DNA from: Dipetalonema caudispina
Taxonomy: Eukaryota > Nematoda > Chromadorea > Rhabditida > Onchocercidae
Length of the DNA stretch: 64,000 nt
Direction: 5' to 3'
Assembly: GCA_013365325.1 (NCBI GenBank)
Contig: JABVXV010000236.1
Coordinates: forward strand, 1-64,000
Positions 47,001 to 60,395 of the stretch are shown piece after piece. The translations under genes and the position numbers were made by a program. Positions within the stretch are counted from its first letter, which is position 1. Every line of letters starts with the position of its first letter. The notes below the pieces were generated by a model. That model saw only the letters and a list, made by a program, of their open reading frames with translations. It was not told where the DNA came from and ran no database searches.

Positions 47001-48126
47001 TCAGGTGTAGAAAAATGATTTTACACAACATTAAAATATTACGCCATTCTTATATACTCGTTTTGTTAATACAAATAATTTGATTATATATATATATATA
47101 TAATTATTAGATATGGTAAAACAACAAGTCTCACTAAATATAGTCACATTGTCTTATAACATTTGAGATTAGTGTCGATAAGGTAGAAATTTTTGAGAGT
47201 AATATAAACAAATTTTGTTTATAACACTCTCAAATGTTTCAGAAAGTAAAGGTTAATTTCATAACCATGTATGGCGTACATTACGAATAACGCGATTTGA
47301 TATAAAAATTTCTTAAGTATAATTTGAAAACAGTAATACCTCATAATTTACATTGCCAAAGGCACTGTGTGCAAAATTTACAGCTGGATCACTCAGAAAG
47401 CGAAGAGCCACGGGATGATCGTTTAGGCAATATCGACGGAGTAATCGTGTCACGCGGTGTTGCATTTCACGCGATGGATTATTTTCATGGTATAAGTCAC
47501 CGCCTAAAATTGATTTCGTTCTAATCATCGTTTGGTTTAGATATTAGTGGATCGTTTAGATATTAGTGGATCGGAGTATCTGGCCTTAGTCGATCTTAAA
47601 TTCAATATGCCTAACATGCTTTAGTATTACGTGGTCATTGCTTATTATGGTAATATCACTTATCATAATCTTACATCATGATAAGATTGCCAAGTTAGGT
47701 TTTGTAATTTAAATCTTATACAACAAAGATTTTGCCTTGTGAAGAAACATTTTAAGATTAACACTAAGAGAAAATAAGACAAAGATACCCAACAAGACGA
47801 AATCAACTTTTTCCCTGCTAGCAATTTGTAGAACTTCTTCAAACGTTCTTATCGAATCCTCATCACGACCCAAAATTTTCTCCGCAAATCCTATATGCAA
47901 ATCAGTGGCAACTAATATTCGCACCTTCAAAATAAAATTATCGTATGTAACATAAGAAACATTTCTTGTTAAATAATTACTATAACAGCATAGAATTACT
48001 ATAACAACTAACTATTTAGAATAAAATCTGATAAATAATAAAAATATGCAATCAACTAACATGGTCACTTCGTGGTGTTTCCTCAATCTGCGACGACTCC
48101 ACAAATGTGTCACCCATTTCTGTCAT
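44084..48126 (-). CDS. mre-11: MRE11 double-strand-break repair nuclease (short C-terminus)
   Basis: Twelve exons (48126-48061, 47924-47789, 47503-47340, 46954-46886, 46635-46461, 46313-46131, 45866-45825, 45726 to about 45509, 45399-45268, 45149-44988, 44561-44349, 44182-44084) encode about 552 aa. All phosphodiesterase motifs are present: DLHIG (D30, H32), GGDLYHEN (D70), GNHDD (N138, H139), LHQNR (H226) and GHEHE (H258, H260). The capping domain follows. It is the nuclease of the MRE11-RAD50-NBS1 complex, which processes DNA ends in the nucleus. Human (708 aa) and C. elegans proteins are longer; here the stop comes without an RGG/GAR motif or SQ-rich tail. ATG 48117, two bases after an acceptor, is an alternative start. 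The exon 8-9 junction is uncertain: the strong acceptor before 45436 would break the frame, so the AAG at 45400 was chosen. Confidence 0.92.
47192..47234. repeat. near-perfect 21-bp inverted repeat in MRE11 intron 3
   Basis: 47192-47212 pairs with 47214-47234 at 19 of 21 positions around a one-base centre, giving a near-palindromic cruciform or hairpin within the intron. Confidence 0.85.
47535..47572. repeat. exact 19-bp tandem duplication
   Basis: GTTTAGATATTAGTGGATC occurs twice without a spacer in MRE11 intron 2, about 30 bases upstream of exon 3 on the transcribed strand. Confidence 0.95.
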
Positions 48127-48130
48127 TATT
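48118..48130 (-). promoter_or_regulatory. possible SL trans-splice acceptor, MRE11 gene
   Basis: TGACAG ends two bases before the second in-frame ATG (48117). If this site is used, the first ATG (48126) is removed and the protein starts MGDTF. Confidence 0.4.
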
Positions 48131-49970
48131 TCAGTAAAGAATCATTAAAAATTAGATGACGGCTTTCAAATTCAAAAATATGAAGCCACTGTAATCGTAC
48201 TCCTCAAATGATGTAATAATATAGCACCATTCATAATTGATGAATACAAAGAGTAATTTTAAAAGTGTTTAGTTGGAACTTAAGAAGTAAAAGTCTTTCC
48301 AATTAAAAAAAAAAAAACAAAATCAAACAACCAGTGGAACTTTTACATTAAATAATGCATTGAATTCATAAAAAATAATTGCGAGTAATTCAGCATATAA
48401 TGGAATTCGGATGCATCCCATAGAGAACGGTAAACAACGATGGGAAATATGCACTAAATTGATGAATAGTATCAAAAAAGTTGAACAGTAAACTTTAAAA
48501 TGCCAATAAAAAAATTGTTTTCAAAAAATTTCATCAGGAATGACCACGTATCAATCCAATTAAAAAGACACAACTTTGTTCCGCTGAAAACACTTTAATA
48601 TTATTCACTCAAATTCTTTTAATCTTTCAACCGTTTTAGCAAATTTCAGATGCCTTTCCCAACACTTACACATAATAATGCATGCAATATACGGATATGT
48701 TACGAACTCTTGACTTTAAATCTAACAATCAAAACAAAGTCCAATTTAAGCTTCACCTTCCCCACAGAATAATAAAAAAATTTCCATGAATTACTAAAAC
48801 TGATACATACTCCCTCTTGGAAAAGGACTTCGAGTGGTTCAATCAAACCGGTGGTGTTCATCCTGTAATCTAGTAACTTTTAAGGAGAAACATTTATATA
48901 GCATTTGAATCTGATAAAAACCAGGAATAAAACAATCACTTTTCCCGCATATAAAACATGAAATATCTGCGTCATCAATTTCACAGATTCATAGTTTACG
49001 ACGACAAATTCGATATTTCAGTATTGGCCAGCAACGGAATAGTCTAGTCACTATCGAAACAATGAAAACCACAGAGAAAGTCAAGTCGAATTAGGAGAAA
49101 ATTGACAACATATCCCCCTAGATTTCTTTTATATATTTAATAATAAAGAGCTTTAAAAAGTTAGTGTAAATGATAATCTCAATCTATGCGTACTTCACTA
49201 CATCATCCTCTGAATTACGGAAAATGATCATTTTATTCTTATTTGGATGTACAAAAAAAAAAGAAAAAAAAAAAACGACACGAGTCGACAAACGTTTCGT
49301 TATAAATCACAAAAAATATTTCCAGTTGTTAAAAGAAAAAATAAGTAACAAACATATTTAACAGTTTCGATGATTAGAAAAGAATACGGAAATATAAGAA
49401 ACGATCTTTCAGACAAGAACAAACAAAACATTCGGTTCGACATCAACGATGTTATTACAGCAATTATAAAACTAATACACGCGCAACTATAATATGTAAG
49501 CAAGAAAGCGAAATAAGCATTTCAAATACCAAAAAGAAGTGGTGGCACTGTACTAATGTTTTATCCTTCTTGTCCAACTCAAACACATCCTTCTACATGC
49601 GTCCATTTTCATCGCTGAAAATATTTTGAGTTTTGAAACTTTAATACTAGCCAGCTGAATGCCAGAATGAATTTTACGACAGCTCAGACACTTAGTGAAG
49701 TTATCTTTTCCAGTGATGAGATGCTGCACTCGTAGTTACTAATACCAGGGCAATTATGAGTGGACTTTTCAGGTGTATCGTACGGCTTAAATTTTCGTTG
49801 AAATATTTGGGACTCGGAAAAGTTATGTGCAGCACGAAATTTTAGCATAATACACCAAAACAACTTCAATTTTTCAGACGCATGTTGCATATTTCGACTG
49901 CATAATGTAGTTGTTAAATTTAGCATTTAGAGCATCGAATGAAGATCTGCTATGCATTAAAATTTAAAAA
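48131..49970. other. intergenic, LUC7L3 to MRE11
   Basis: 1.8 kb without convincing exons on either strand. Small frames such as 49684-49926 (-) lack splice or start context. Confidence 0.55.
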
Positions 49971-52791
49971 TTAACGAAAAATTACTCTGTGCCGGTCCCT
50001 GTCGTCTCTTCTATCTCGATGTCTATCAGAATGACGGTCGTAACGTCGATCATCATCCCTCCGTGAGCGTGGAGAACGATGTCGATGTCTGTAATCAGTA
50101 ATGTAAATTATATCTCCACTACTTACTGGTACTGGTCTTGTACCTGTTTTTGTAACAAATATCGGAAGTTTTTTCACGAAATTTCAAGACCTTACAAGTA
50201 TCTATAACATCAAGTATAGATACTTTCGCTATTTTAGATCTTACAAAGAAAGTTTAGCATCCAACATACTATCTTTCGAATAGGAGACACATATACTTTA
50301 ACAGGGAACAGAAATATCTTTTGAAAGAAATATTGACGTCAAAAATAAATGATGAACATACCCGCGATCTCTATCATCCCGTCTTCGATCTCGATCCTTA
50401 TCTCTATCTCTCTCTCTTTCACGTTCCCTCTCTCTTTCTCGATCTCTTTCATTCCGCCGTTCTCTGTCATCCCGTTCTTTCCTTTCACGATCTTTCCTTT
50501 CCTTGTCTTCACGTTCTATCTTCCCCTAAATTAGTCGCAAATTATCAGAAAATTAGTGCAAACTTTGCATAGTAATACTATTGTGGTACTATCTATAAAA
50601 ACTTACTTTTTCAAATAGACCGTCGCAAGATGTAAAAGAAGTAGAAGAACAAGTATGACATCCAAAAACTATCCGTTGAGTAAAATGTAATCATCAAAAT
50701 TATCTGTTATCCAGTTAGTGCCCATTAGAGAACCTAATCTTACAGGAATGCAAATGAAGCGGATGATAAAAACGTTAACCGATATTATTCTAAACTATCA
50801 TTTCTGATAAAATTTTCCATATCAAACCTTTCGTTTTTCTTCTCGTTTTCGATCCATTTCTTCGATTGTCGCCCGAATCCTTGCATAAGCCATATGCTGT
50901 TTACCGGCATAATGATCATCTATTCGTTGTTGCACATCGTTTACGAGCATGAAACATCCACAAACCTTAAAATATAAATTTATTTTCAAAACAAACTTTA
51001 CAAAAGTTTAGTTTTCTGTACAGCATTGTAAAGAGTAATATCATTTTCTATTTTTTTCTATTGCTACCGCTTATTATTCTTGATAAACCCCTAGTTTTCC
51101 AGAAAAAATTAATCTTACTTCAACTTAACCATCATAACTGCAGATGCAAAACCATATCATATATAAAATAGCTTTACAGGAACAAGGTAAACCAACCTGG
51201 CAAACTTCCATCGGTTTTGAAAGTTGATTGGCGAGATCCTCAATATGGCTTGTGGGATTCGCCGACTGTGCTAGCAAACGATCCAAAGCCGCACGCTCTT
51301 GCTTGAATTTATCTGCTTGTCGTACTTGTTCTTTCGCTTCATCCACTTTACCCAATGCCCCCAAGGCTTCGGCCTTTAATATTAAAAACAAACCAGTTAC
51401 TACGTTTACTACAATGTTAAACAGTAGCATTAGCAGTGAAGCGAACGCGTTAACACAATAAAAATGATATGATGGGAAACCTGAGGTATACACGATTTGG
51501 CGTTTTGGCTCCAAAGCACGGAATTTGCTCACAAGTGTAGGAAGCCTAAAGAAAAAATTCCTTTTTAAAGGCATTTTAAACGCTTTTCGCACCTAGAAAG
51601 ACCTCCAATATGCAGGCAAGAAACAACAAAAATGGACTTCCAGATTGTCGTGAGATTGTCGATAAAGGAAGGCTATGCGAGCAAACTTATGTATACTTTT
51701 TGTAAACAGAGGCAAAAAAGGAACGGAAATGGAGAAAATGATGGTTATAAGGCAAAGAATCTATCATTCAAAAATCAGAGAATGAATTAGAAAGTTTCAT
51801 GCAACAGACAATTTCTAAAAATTTCAAGGACCAAACAATTTATTGACTAATACGGAATAAAGAACATACGGATGGAGAAAACATGAAGAAAAATATGTGG
51901 CAGCCGTTTTCGAAAATTCTAAAAAAACTTTCAAAAAAAGAAAGGAAATTTCGAAATAATAATTCAATGAGTGTACCACCCTCGTTCATGATCACGGATG
52001 GCACTGATGTTGGGGATAAAAGTATCTATAGGAAAAGTTGAGTTTGATTTTGTATACGGAGCTACTTCTACAGTTTCACTGTGTCAACGGCTGCCGATAG
52101 AGAGGAGGAAAAAAATTACTTTTTCCATACAGTCGTTGATTTTGGCGGAGAGGTTGGACTGCTGCTCAGCAATAAGCTCCTTCTGCCTCCGCTGCGCATC
52201 TGTTTCACCCTCACCGCCCTCTTTTGAAGCATCTATAACAGATAAATTCCGAATGTTTTCTCTTTGAAATTCAAACTCTAAATAGGGAACAAACTTGTTG
52301 CTTGATATTGCTATATTGTGAACTTTTGAACTGCAAATTTCGATGACAACAAACCTTTAATGACCGGTTGCGTCATAGCAAGACGACGTTCATTTTTTTC
52401 AATTTTTCGTCGCACCTCATCATCCAGACGACGAATTTTATTCAAGAACTCTTCCTCATATCCTAATTTCTCGAAACGACTGCTTTCACGATATTTCAGT
52501 CGTAAAGCTGGATCGTGAATCTGTAAACAAAGATACTCAGAGTACTGATATATGTGGATTTCTTTCGCTTTGTTTTTCCGAAATGTAACTGAAATTGACA
52601 GTAACCTTTGGACAAAAACCAAGATCAGCTTTCGTATTCCTGAACATTTCATTTGGACAGAATGCAACTAAGAAATTCTTGCACACATCAGGTTCATCGA
52701 AATCCGGCTCATCCGTATCACCAATATCCGCATTTCGTTTTACACCCATTAGTTCGTTTAGCATTTGTGCCATCTGTTCTGTAGCCGACAT
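49971..52791 (-). CDS. LUC7L3-like U1 snRNP-associated splicing factor
   Basis: Seven exons (52791-52606, 52520-52355, 52232-52120, 51373-51197, 50965-50828, 50525-50362, 50088-49971) encode 353 aa. The LUC7 domain holds a CCCH-type finger (VCKNFLVAFCP, ADLGFCPKIHD), a coiled region with GKVDEAKEQV, and a second finger of C2H2 type (EVCQVCGCF, DDHYAGKQH). The finger wording and the SSRFEKLGYEEEFL block match LUC7L3 (CROP) rather than LUC7L/LUC7L2. The tail is a long mixed-charge RE/RD/RS region (ERERERERDRD), usual for nuclear-speckle proteins. LUC7 proteins sit in the U1 snRNP and stabilise its pairing with weak 5' splice sites. The tail is shorter than in human LUC7L3 (432 aa). Two exons follow AAG acceptors. 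Confidence 0.93.
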
Positions 52792-52806
52792 CTTGCTTGC
52801 AAGACT
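52792..52806 (-). promoter_or_regulatory. possible SL trans-splice acceptor, LUC7L3 gene
   Basis: TTGCAAGCAAG on the minus strand abuts the ATG; the AG at -1 or the one four bases earlier could accept the leader. Confidence 0.4.
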
Positions 52807-54962
52807 ATAATAGCATCATAATCCAAAGTTTAGTTCATTGCAAATTTTAAATAAATACAAGAAATCTCCATGCTCCCTTATTCCCAGCTTTTATCCAATG
52901 ATATTTCTTCATTATAATACATGAATTATCTATTATCTTCACTTAAAAGAAACTGGAGTAATACTATATTATGATTATCAAATTTTATTTAGAACAGAAT
53001 CCCCTGTTATTATTGAGAAATCGTGAACCGATTTAGCAAAAACTTTCACGAATACCTTAAAATTAATGTGTTACAAATCATTTGTCATTGAATATAAATC
53101 ACAAATCAGAAATGTAACTGAACACCTATCATCAATACGATGAGAAATGATAACGAAATTTATAAACCTCATAACATTTACAACAATAATGCCTTTTCTG
53201 ATTCACGATATTATTCACATTACACATGTAGAAGATGGTTTCGTTACCCTCATCCTTTAGAGAATGCTAGTATATTTACACGTAGAAATTGATACAAAAA
53301 AATTTATTCACATCTTATTCAATCTTCTCCTCTTTCCTGAACTCATCAAACATACAGAAATTATAAAAGGAGATAAAGAATAGAGGACAGATACACAATT
53401 TTTAAATTTAAATATAATTTAATAACGAAATAGCAATAAACCTTATATTCATACTTGCTTCCTACATACATTATTTACATTTCAAACTAATTCAATCAGC
53501 AGGAACATAGCCAACATTCATTTAATGATAGTTGGCAAATGACGATAAGTTTACATTGGTCTAATAAAAAGTATTTTGATTGTAAGTTTAAATTCCAAAA
53601 ATGTTCTACAATTCAATCATGTAGAAAGCAACGATTAACAAATTTTACAAACAAAAACTTAGGGAAAAGGAGAGAAAGAATTAACCAACAAAACTGCTTC
53701 CTAATCATGCTATTATATACAAATTAAAACAATTATCAAGCACATTTTATTTGAAAACAAAAAAAAGAAAAAAAAAACAGCAATCTATTAGGATCTTGTC
53801 ATTTATCCTTCCTTTATATACTGTCTTGAAAAATAAGTTAATGATGATTTAGATTATTAATCACTTCATTATCAAAATTAATTAGTAGAAACAAAAATTA
53901 TACTGACGAATTCCAATCAATGTTAGATTATCAAGGCGTGCATTACGCTTAGAAGTTCTCAAAGAAAATTCAACCAAGATTTCCATATTATAAGATTCTA
54001 ATCGTAAAACATCCCCGACTGCAAAATTTCAAACGTAACAGCCAAGATGAAGGAAAATAAAAACTTTGCAAAACAGCAAGATTAAAACTTATAATTATCG
54101 ACAGATAGATTAAATAAATAATGTACAAACGATAAAAATTACCGTTCACTGTTCTGAATCATGACGACGATTACTTTGTAAGCAAAGACAATAGCAATAA
54201 TGTAGAATACCTGCCTGCAGAATGTAAATATGTATGAAGTTTACAATATGTACACCGAATATAATAATAGAAGCAAATCATATGTGAACAATAAAAAGTA
54301 AGGGACAAATTTATATTGCATCTGATGATCTTCCCATCCCTATATATGTGTTATCATTTCAACCACCAAGTGGAATGTATTCCAATTTCATCAACCTATG
54401 TTTAACTTAATCAAATAAATTTCCAAACTTTTCTCATCCAAATAACTGTTCAAGCTCCCTCACTCTAGTCTACATGAAAGTTTAGGAAGATAAAACTTCC
54501 TAATTGATTACTTCACTGAATTGTATGAAATTGAATTTCTAAAAACGGCACCAAGAAGTACATGAACAATAATTTTTTTAGATCATCAGATCCCAAATTT
54601 TAAAACTATTACAGAAGGGCAACTTGCGTTTAGCGTCGTATTAATAAATACAGCTGATGTTTCAGAAAGTGCCACCATCAGCAGCAACGACAGATATTAA
54701 CACAGATTAGAATAAAATTTACATTTCTTAATGCAACTTATGTAGCATTAAATGCTGAATCAAATATTTACATATGAATGTGTAAAGGATATGAGGTATA
54801 ATAATTTGCAAGCTGACAGCGACACTTTTTAGATAATTTTAAAAAAGCAAAGATTAAATTAAACCACTAATGGAGCAATGCTTTACGCCGTCTGACTCGA
54901 CCACCGCAATATAAACAATAAACAGAAAAAACTGTACACTGTATTCATATACAAGCGAATCA
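52807..54962. other. intergenic, DAF-4-like gene to LUC7L3
   Basis: 2.2 kb of AT-rich DNA. Frames such as 53539-53727 (+) are short and have no support. It presumably holds the receptor 3' UTR and the LUC7L3 promoter. Confidence 0.55.
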
Positions 54963-57900
54963 TCATGAGAGCGGTAAAGTGCTATGCGCAGGATCTTGAT
55001 TTGATAAGGGAATTATGTTATCCTGAATTACTCTTTCTGTATCGAGAGTTGGAAGATATCGAACATTCGGAGGTGCTGTACAGGCTTGTGCATATTCATC
55101 CATTGAAGCATGGAATCCATTAGAACCCAATGAACCATCTTTGATAAGTAATGCTGCCGGCACCACCCCACAATCTTGTGTATATGGGGGAAGTGGACCA
55201 TCTGCAAATAAATAGGGTACATCTTGTAATAACCATAGCAGCATGATGGACTGTTTGGAAAATTATTGCTTAACTCTATTTCTTTTTTACTTGGGATGAA
55301 AATAAAAAATTGGAAACATCATGAAAACCAGGGAATCGTTTGACATAAGATCATTATGTTATAAACGTCATAAAATATTGCTCGATTTTTCAGTTATCAA
55401 ACAACAATACAACTGGAATCACGAAATTAGAATGAAAGAACAAACTTGGTGAGTTTTTTGGTTGCACGGTACTCTCAAATTTTAGATCAGCAGCGTAGGA
55501 CATGAATAATGTATTGGCCCGTTCATACGCACAACCAGAAGTGATACGGCCATCCGGTTCCATATCCCACATATCTTCAGCTGTTTTCCATAAAACACCA
55601 CCAATCTAAAACAGCACGAATAAAAACTCAAGAATCTATCAGATAATCGAGATTAAAGCGAAGCTGGAAAAATATGCGTGGAAATACGTTACATAAAGGC
55701 GCTAAAACACCAACTAATTGCTTCATTGAACTCATTACTAAATTTCAAAAAGCCCACGTTATGTTCAATAACTGCAGCACGAATATTTGGTCGTTTTTTC
55801 TCCACAGCAACAACTCGTCTCATATCATGTAATGTTGGCTGCACTCCAGCTTCCGCTTCATACGGTCGTTCGTATTCCCCAACAACGTCATCTAAAGCAT
55901 CATCGCGGAATCTAACGTGTACGATAAGGTAACATACAAGAAACTTTCCGTAGAAAAGTTCATTTCAAATAGAAATAATCTAGGAATAGCAGAAACAAAT
56001 GGAACCGATAACTGCATGATGCAGGACTTTTTCAAAATGTGACAATACGATGTGATACATGTGATACAGCCGCTGACAAGAAATTAATTCTGCTGACTCA
56101 ACTGCACGTTGCACTACGAGAGAAATATTCGGAAATAACCATTAGTAAAAACCAATCACCAAAAGGCTTGAATATCGAATAGCTTTTTACTCCACATTTA
56201 AAAGTCCAGCCAGTAGTTTTTCACGAATTAAAGCTTACCTTTATCCATTAATGTTCTTGACAGAATCTCCCATAAGACCAGAGCAGCAGCATACACATCA
56301 ATCTGACGGAAAGCAAAGGCTGTAAATTCGGTAGCACCTTCCAATACTTCCGGTGACATGTAACGCCGCGTCCCCACCTGCAAGTTCAATATCCAAATGT
56401 TCCTATTTTACAAAAAGATTAATGAATCTCCAAACTGACGGAAGAAAAACTATGAAAAAATTTATTTGTGAAACAGATGGCCCATAATAATACTGCTCAC
56501 CTGTCCATGATTATCATCTGATGGCATTTGACCGTTTTCACATTTTAACGCTAGACCAAAATCAGCGATTACTGAAGTTAAATCGAGCTTCAAAAGTACA
56601 TTTCGCGATTTGAAATCTCTGAAATTCAATAAATTTATAAAAAATAAAGCAGAACTAAAGAATACGGAAATCCATGTTTTCTGAACTCTTTTTGTTCATT
56701 TTCTTTTTTTTATTAAATTTCTGTTCGGCTGTTTGAGAGCTATCCGAATGATTTCCTAGCGTCATGATAGAAACTTCAGCTATAAAATTTTTTAAAATTT
56801 CCGATTAAGATATCATGAGTTGAGCGAAAACGAAATACGGCGACTTATAATGATAACATATGAATAAAGATACACTTACCGGTGCACAACGCAAGGCTTT
56901 AGCTCGCCATCGATCATTTTTTCTTCATGAAGAAAAGACAATCCTCTCAGCATTGAAGCTATTACTTTCAACGATTCTTGCAAAGTCAAGATGCGAAACT
57001 GAAGAAAACGAAGTAAAAAAGTGTTCTTAGACTACGAGGAACTGGATGGTAAGAATTTCTTACAGATGAAAACGGTATAAAAATAAGAATGAGGAAATTA
57101 AATGATACATTTGAAAAGATTCAAATAAATTTGCTGAAGACCAACACGCTTATTACAATACTAAGTGGTAGCCAATAAGACATTTCCAGCAGACTCATCA
57201 TCAGATTTAAATGGAAAAGTGCATTTGTTCCAGTAAGTTTATAGAAGTTATCCGAGTGATAGTAGTGAAGTTAAAACTAAGACTAATGAAATCCAATGAA
57301 ATTAGGAGGTTACAGAGACATTATAAAATTCATCTTACGTGAAGAAAATCGAACAGTGAACCGTTATCATGAAATTCAGTAATCAACCAGAAATCGTTTC
57401 CATGAACTTCCGCACCAAAATATCGCAGAATATTTTTATGTCTTCGAAGAGAAGCTATCGCATAAATTTCCTGCAATATAAGGAGTAATGGAAGTTCGGC
57501 AAAAAGAACTTTAAATTTTGGTCTTTTTTACTGTTGCAATAATTTCATTTTTGAAGGGGAAAAAATACAAAGATTATGTAATGTTACAAAGGATGCCAAA
57601 AAAAAGAGTATAATACATTCGAACCTGTTCAACGATCCAACTATTCACATCAACAGATGGAAAAACTTTTACTGCGACAGTTTCGCTGTCTAATATACCA
57701 CGAAATACTTGACCAAATCGACCACGAGCCACCAACTGAATCGAAATATAATTAAATCAGAACATCAGAAAGATACTAAAACTTGAAGTGAGAGATTTTG
57801 AAGATACCCTCCGTTTCATAATTCACTTTTACTTACAATCAGGTACCAGTTTTTCTATAGGTGTTTCTGTATCTAAGTGTTTATCCTAACTGCAGTATAA

Positions 57901-60395
57901 ATGAATTACAGCGGTTTTGCTTTTACCTACCTGTGCTATTATCTTCATATAAAATAGAAAAAATATATAATGCATTTTATTAAAATATTGAATTTGCTTA
58001 TCTTCATTCAGCAAACGCAATTGAAAGTATTAAAATAACAACAAAATAGGGAACATACCTCAAGATTAGTAATGTTCTTTAGGTTATCGTCTCTTCTAGC
58101 TCCAATTAAAGGTAACTTCGCATCACCAACGATGGGCATTGAAAATGCATCAGCAGCCTAAAGAAAAAAAGAAAAATACTTTAAGCAAGTAATGATTTCT
58201 ATTTAGTGTATTTTGAAGAATATCTCTTTGTCCATTAGAATGCTTTGTAACATTAAAGAGGAAGTAAAAAGCGATGAAGCTTGATTAATTATAACCTTCT
58301 CTTTATAATTTCGACTGTTTTTGTATTCTCGATAACTATAGTAGCAGAACAAAGCTAGCGCACAAAGCGAAAAGAAGCCAAGAACGATTATAGCAAACAT
58401 TCTACTTCCAGCACCAAAGAATCCTGGATCTTCCAATTCCGTTGGCTCTACCGTAGTTGGCGGTACTAAAACAGTCTTCCCTTTTTATTATTTGCAAAAG
58501 CTATAGTAAAATTCTAATTGATAAACGTAATTTTTTTGGAAATAGTGTTCCCCAGAAGAGAAAAATTATTTCAAAATTAAATAATTGGAACGATCACCCG
58601 AGCAGTTGTGCAATAAATTAGTTATTCAAATGTGATGAAGAAGAAAGACTGAACATATATTTTAAGTAAAGTATTTAAATGATTAAATAATACAAATGCA
58701 GTGAACTCGCAAGACTATATTTTTCCTCCCGTTATAATACATTTCTCATTATCTAAGAGAGCAAATGGTGAATGATCTAAATAAGACGTTTCTAAAATAT
58801 TCATTAAATTCGTTAGATATAAAACAGCGGAATAAAGTAATGCAAGTACGGTAAATCATCTAGTTATCTGTATAATCTAATTTACCTTTACATTGAGTCA
58901 TGAATTCAAGTAACTTATGCGAAGACAGATTAATAAAAAATAAGCTTACGAGTGGCTTTGCGTTGTGGAGGAAACTGTACACGTCGATTACAATGGTGCG
59001 TGTTGCAACAACAAAACAAAGCAGCATTACCATGTCCAGTTGGTCGTTCGTCAGCAATACATTGGCTGTTGTCGCAATTACCCAAATTACCATCATGCAT
59101 CCAACACCCTTTTAAAGTCACCTGCTGCAAAAAAACAAATTTCCAGTTTACATTTATATAATTGTGAATGTGATTAACAATCTTACATCATTTGTCATCA
59201 TTATTTAAATTTTTAAGCAACGGACTTCATATTTCTATGTATGAGTTCCATGAATTAAAAGCTCTAAAAAGAAACTGGGTAAACCTACAAATGACAGGTT
59301 AAAAGTGATAAAAGTTTCAAAATATTATTGAGTAAGAATTCCTCCTTGAACTTCAAAGCAGATGGAACAAGTGTAAAACAAAAAACGCATAAAAAAATAG
59401 ATACATGAAGTTAGTGTCCTTGAGAACAAGAAAAAACTGAATATAAAAGTTACCCGTGTTAAAGAGTTATTTACCAAAGCAGCCATACAACCTAAGCGAT
59501 GGTCGTTTACTGAAGCATAACACATTTTCGTGGTCGGACAACTCCGTTCCATTGGATCACATGAACTAACATCATAAAACTGGAAAATAACTTTGTACAG
59601 CAATTTCTTTAATACATTTCTGCCACATGGCTGCATGTAAATTACATCAAAATAGGCTAAGATTTCATTAAATTGCGCAGGTCAGAATTTAAGAAAAATC
59701 ATCTCAAAAAATTAAATTGCTGCTGCTGTGAAATTAAGGACTATTTTTCTTTCGTATTTGAAACTTACATCGCAGTAAATGAAAGGACGGGACTTATTGT
59801 CTAAATTATAATTAAGACCCTCAACGCCATGCTTCTTCAAAAAAACCGGCTTCGCTGGAAGTTTCATTTCTGCTCCACCTGACAATTCTTTCAACTGTAA
59901 TCAACAGAAATGGCTAGTATTAGCACCATATAACAAATGCATACCACGAATAAACATAACCCATGAACTTCAAATGACTTATCAATTAGTTCTAAAGTTG
60001 AAAGAATGAACCATTACTATCACTTCTATTTCAATTTCAAAATGCTATTTAGCAGCTATCATCCTGCGAAAACCAAATGTTATGATCACATTAAAACGGT
60101 CACGAAACACATAACCATCTGGTACAAGAATTGGTAGTTGCCAAAATTTCTAACAAAACGCACGATTTTAGGTGAGTTATTAGTAGTGAGCGCAGAGTAC
60201 AATCAGTTCACTATACAATTTTGAACAATTACAGGAAAATGAAAAGTAACTTACATTGACTGTGTCGTCATTAAGGATATCCCCAAGAGAATTATGTTTC
60301 AGTGCAGTAAAACAGTGGGTAGAAATCAGTAAAGAGAAAGCAATAAATATGGCAATGAACATCATTCTACCATCATTTCTGTTTTCTACTGCCAT
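54963..60395 (-). CDS. daf-4: type II TGF-beta/BMP receptor serine/threonine kinase, DAF-4-like
   Basis: Fifteen exons (60395-60255, 59894-59769, 59579-59454, 59124-58950, 58465-58296, 58157-58059, 57735-57625, 57470-57339, 56998-56880, 56618-56501, 56377-56239, 56101-56068, 55911-55758, 55605-55446, 55201-54963) encode about 680 aa. A signal anchor or peptide ([13 protein letters not shown]) precedes a Cys-rich activin-receptor ectodomain ending CCCNTHHCN. The transmembrane helix is about residues 212-234 ([18 protein letters not shown]). The kinase has the nucleotide loop GRFGQVF, Lys303 (VAVKVF), the type-II-specific catalytic segment HRDFKSRN, DFG at about 419, and an APE-like MSPE. A tail of about 80 residues follows. 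Type II receptors bind BMP-like ligands and phosphorylate type I receptors at the cell surface; in C. elegans DAF-4 controls dauer entry and body size. The ATG directly follows a TTTCAG acceptor. Confidence 0.95.
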
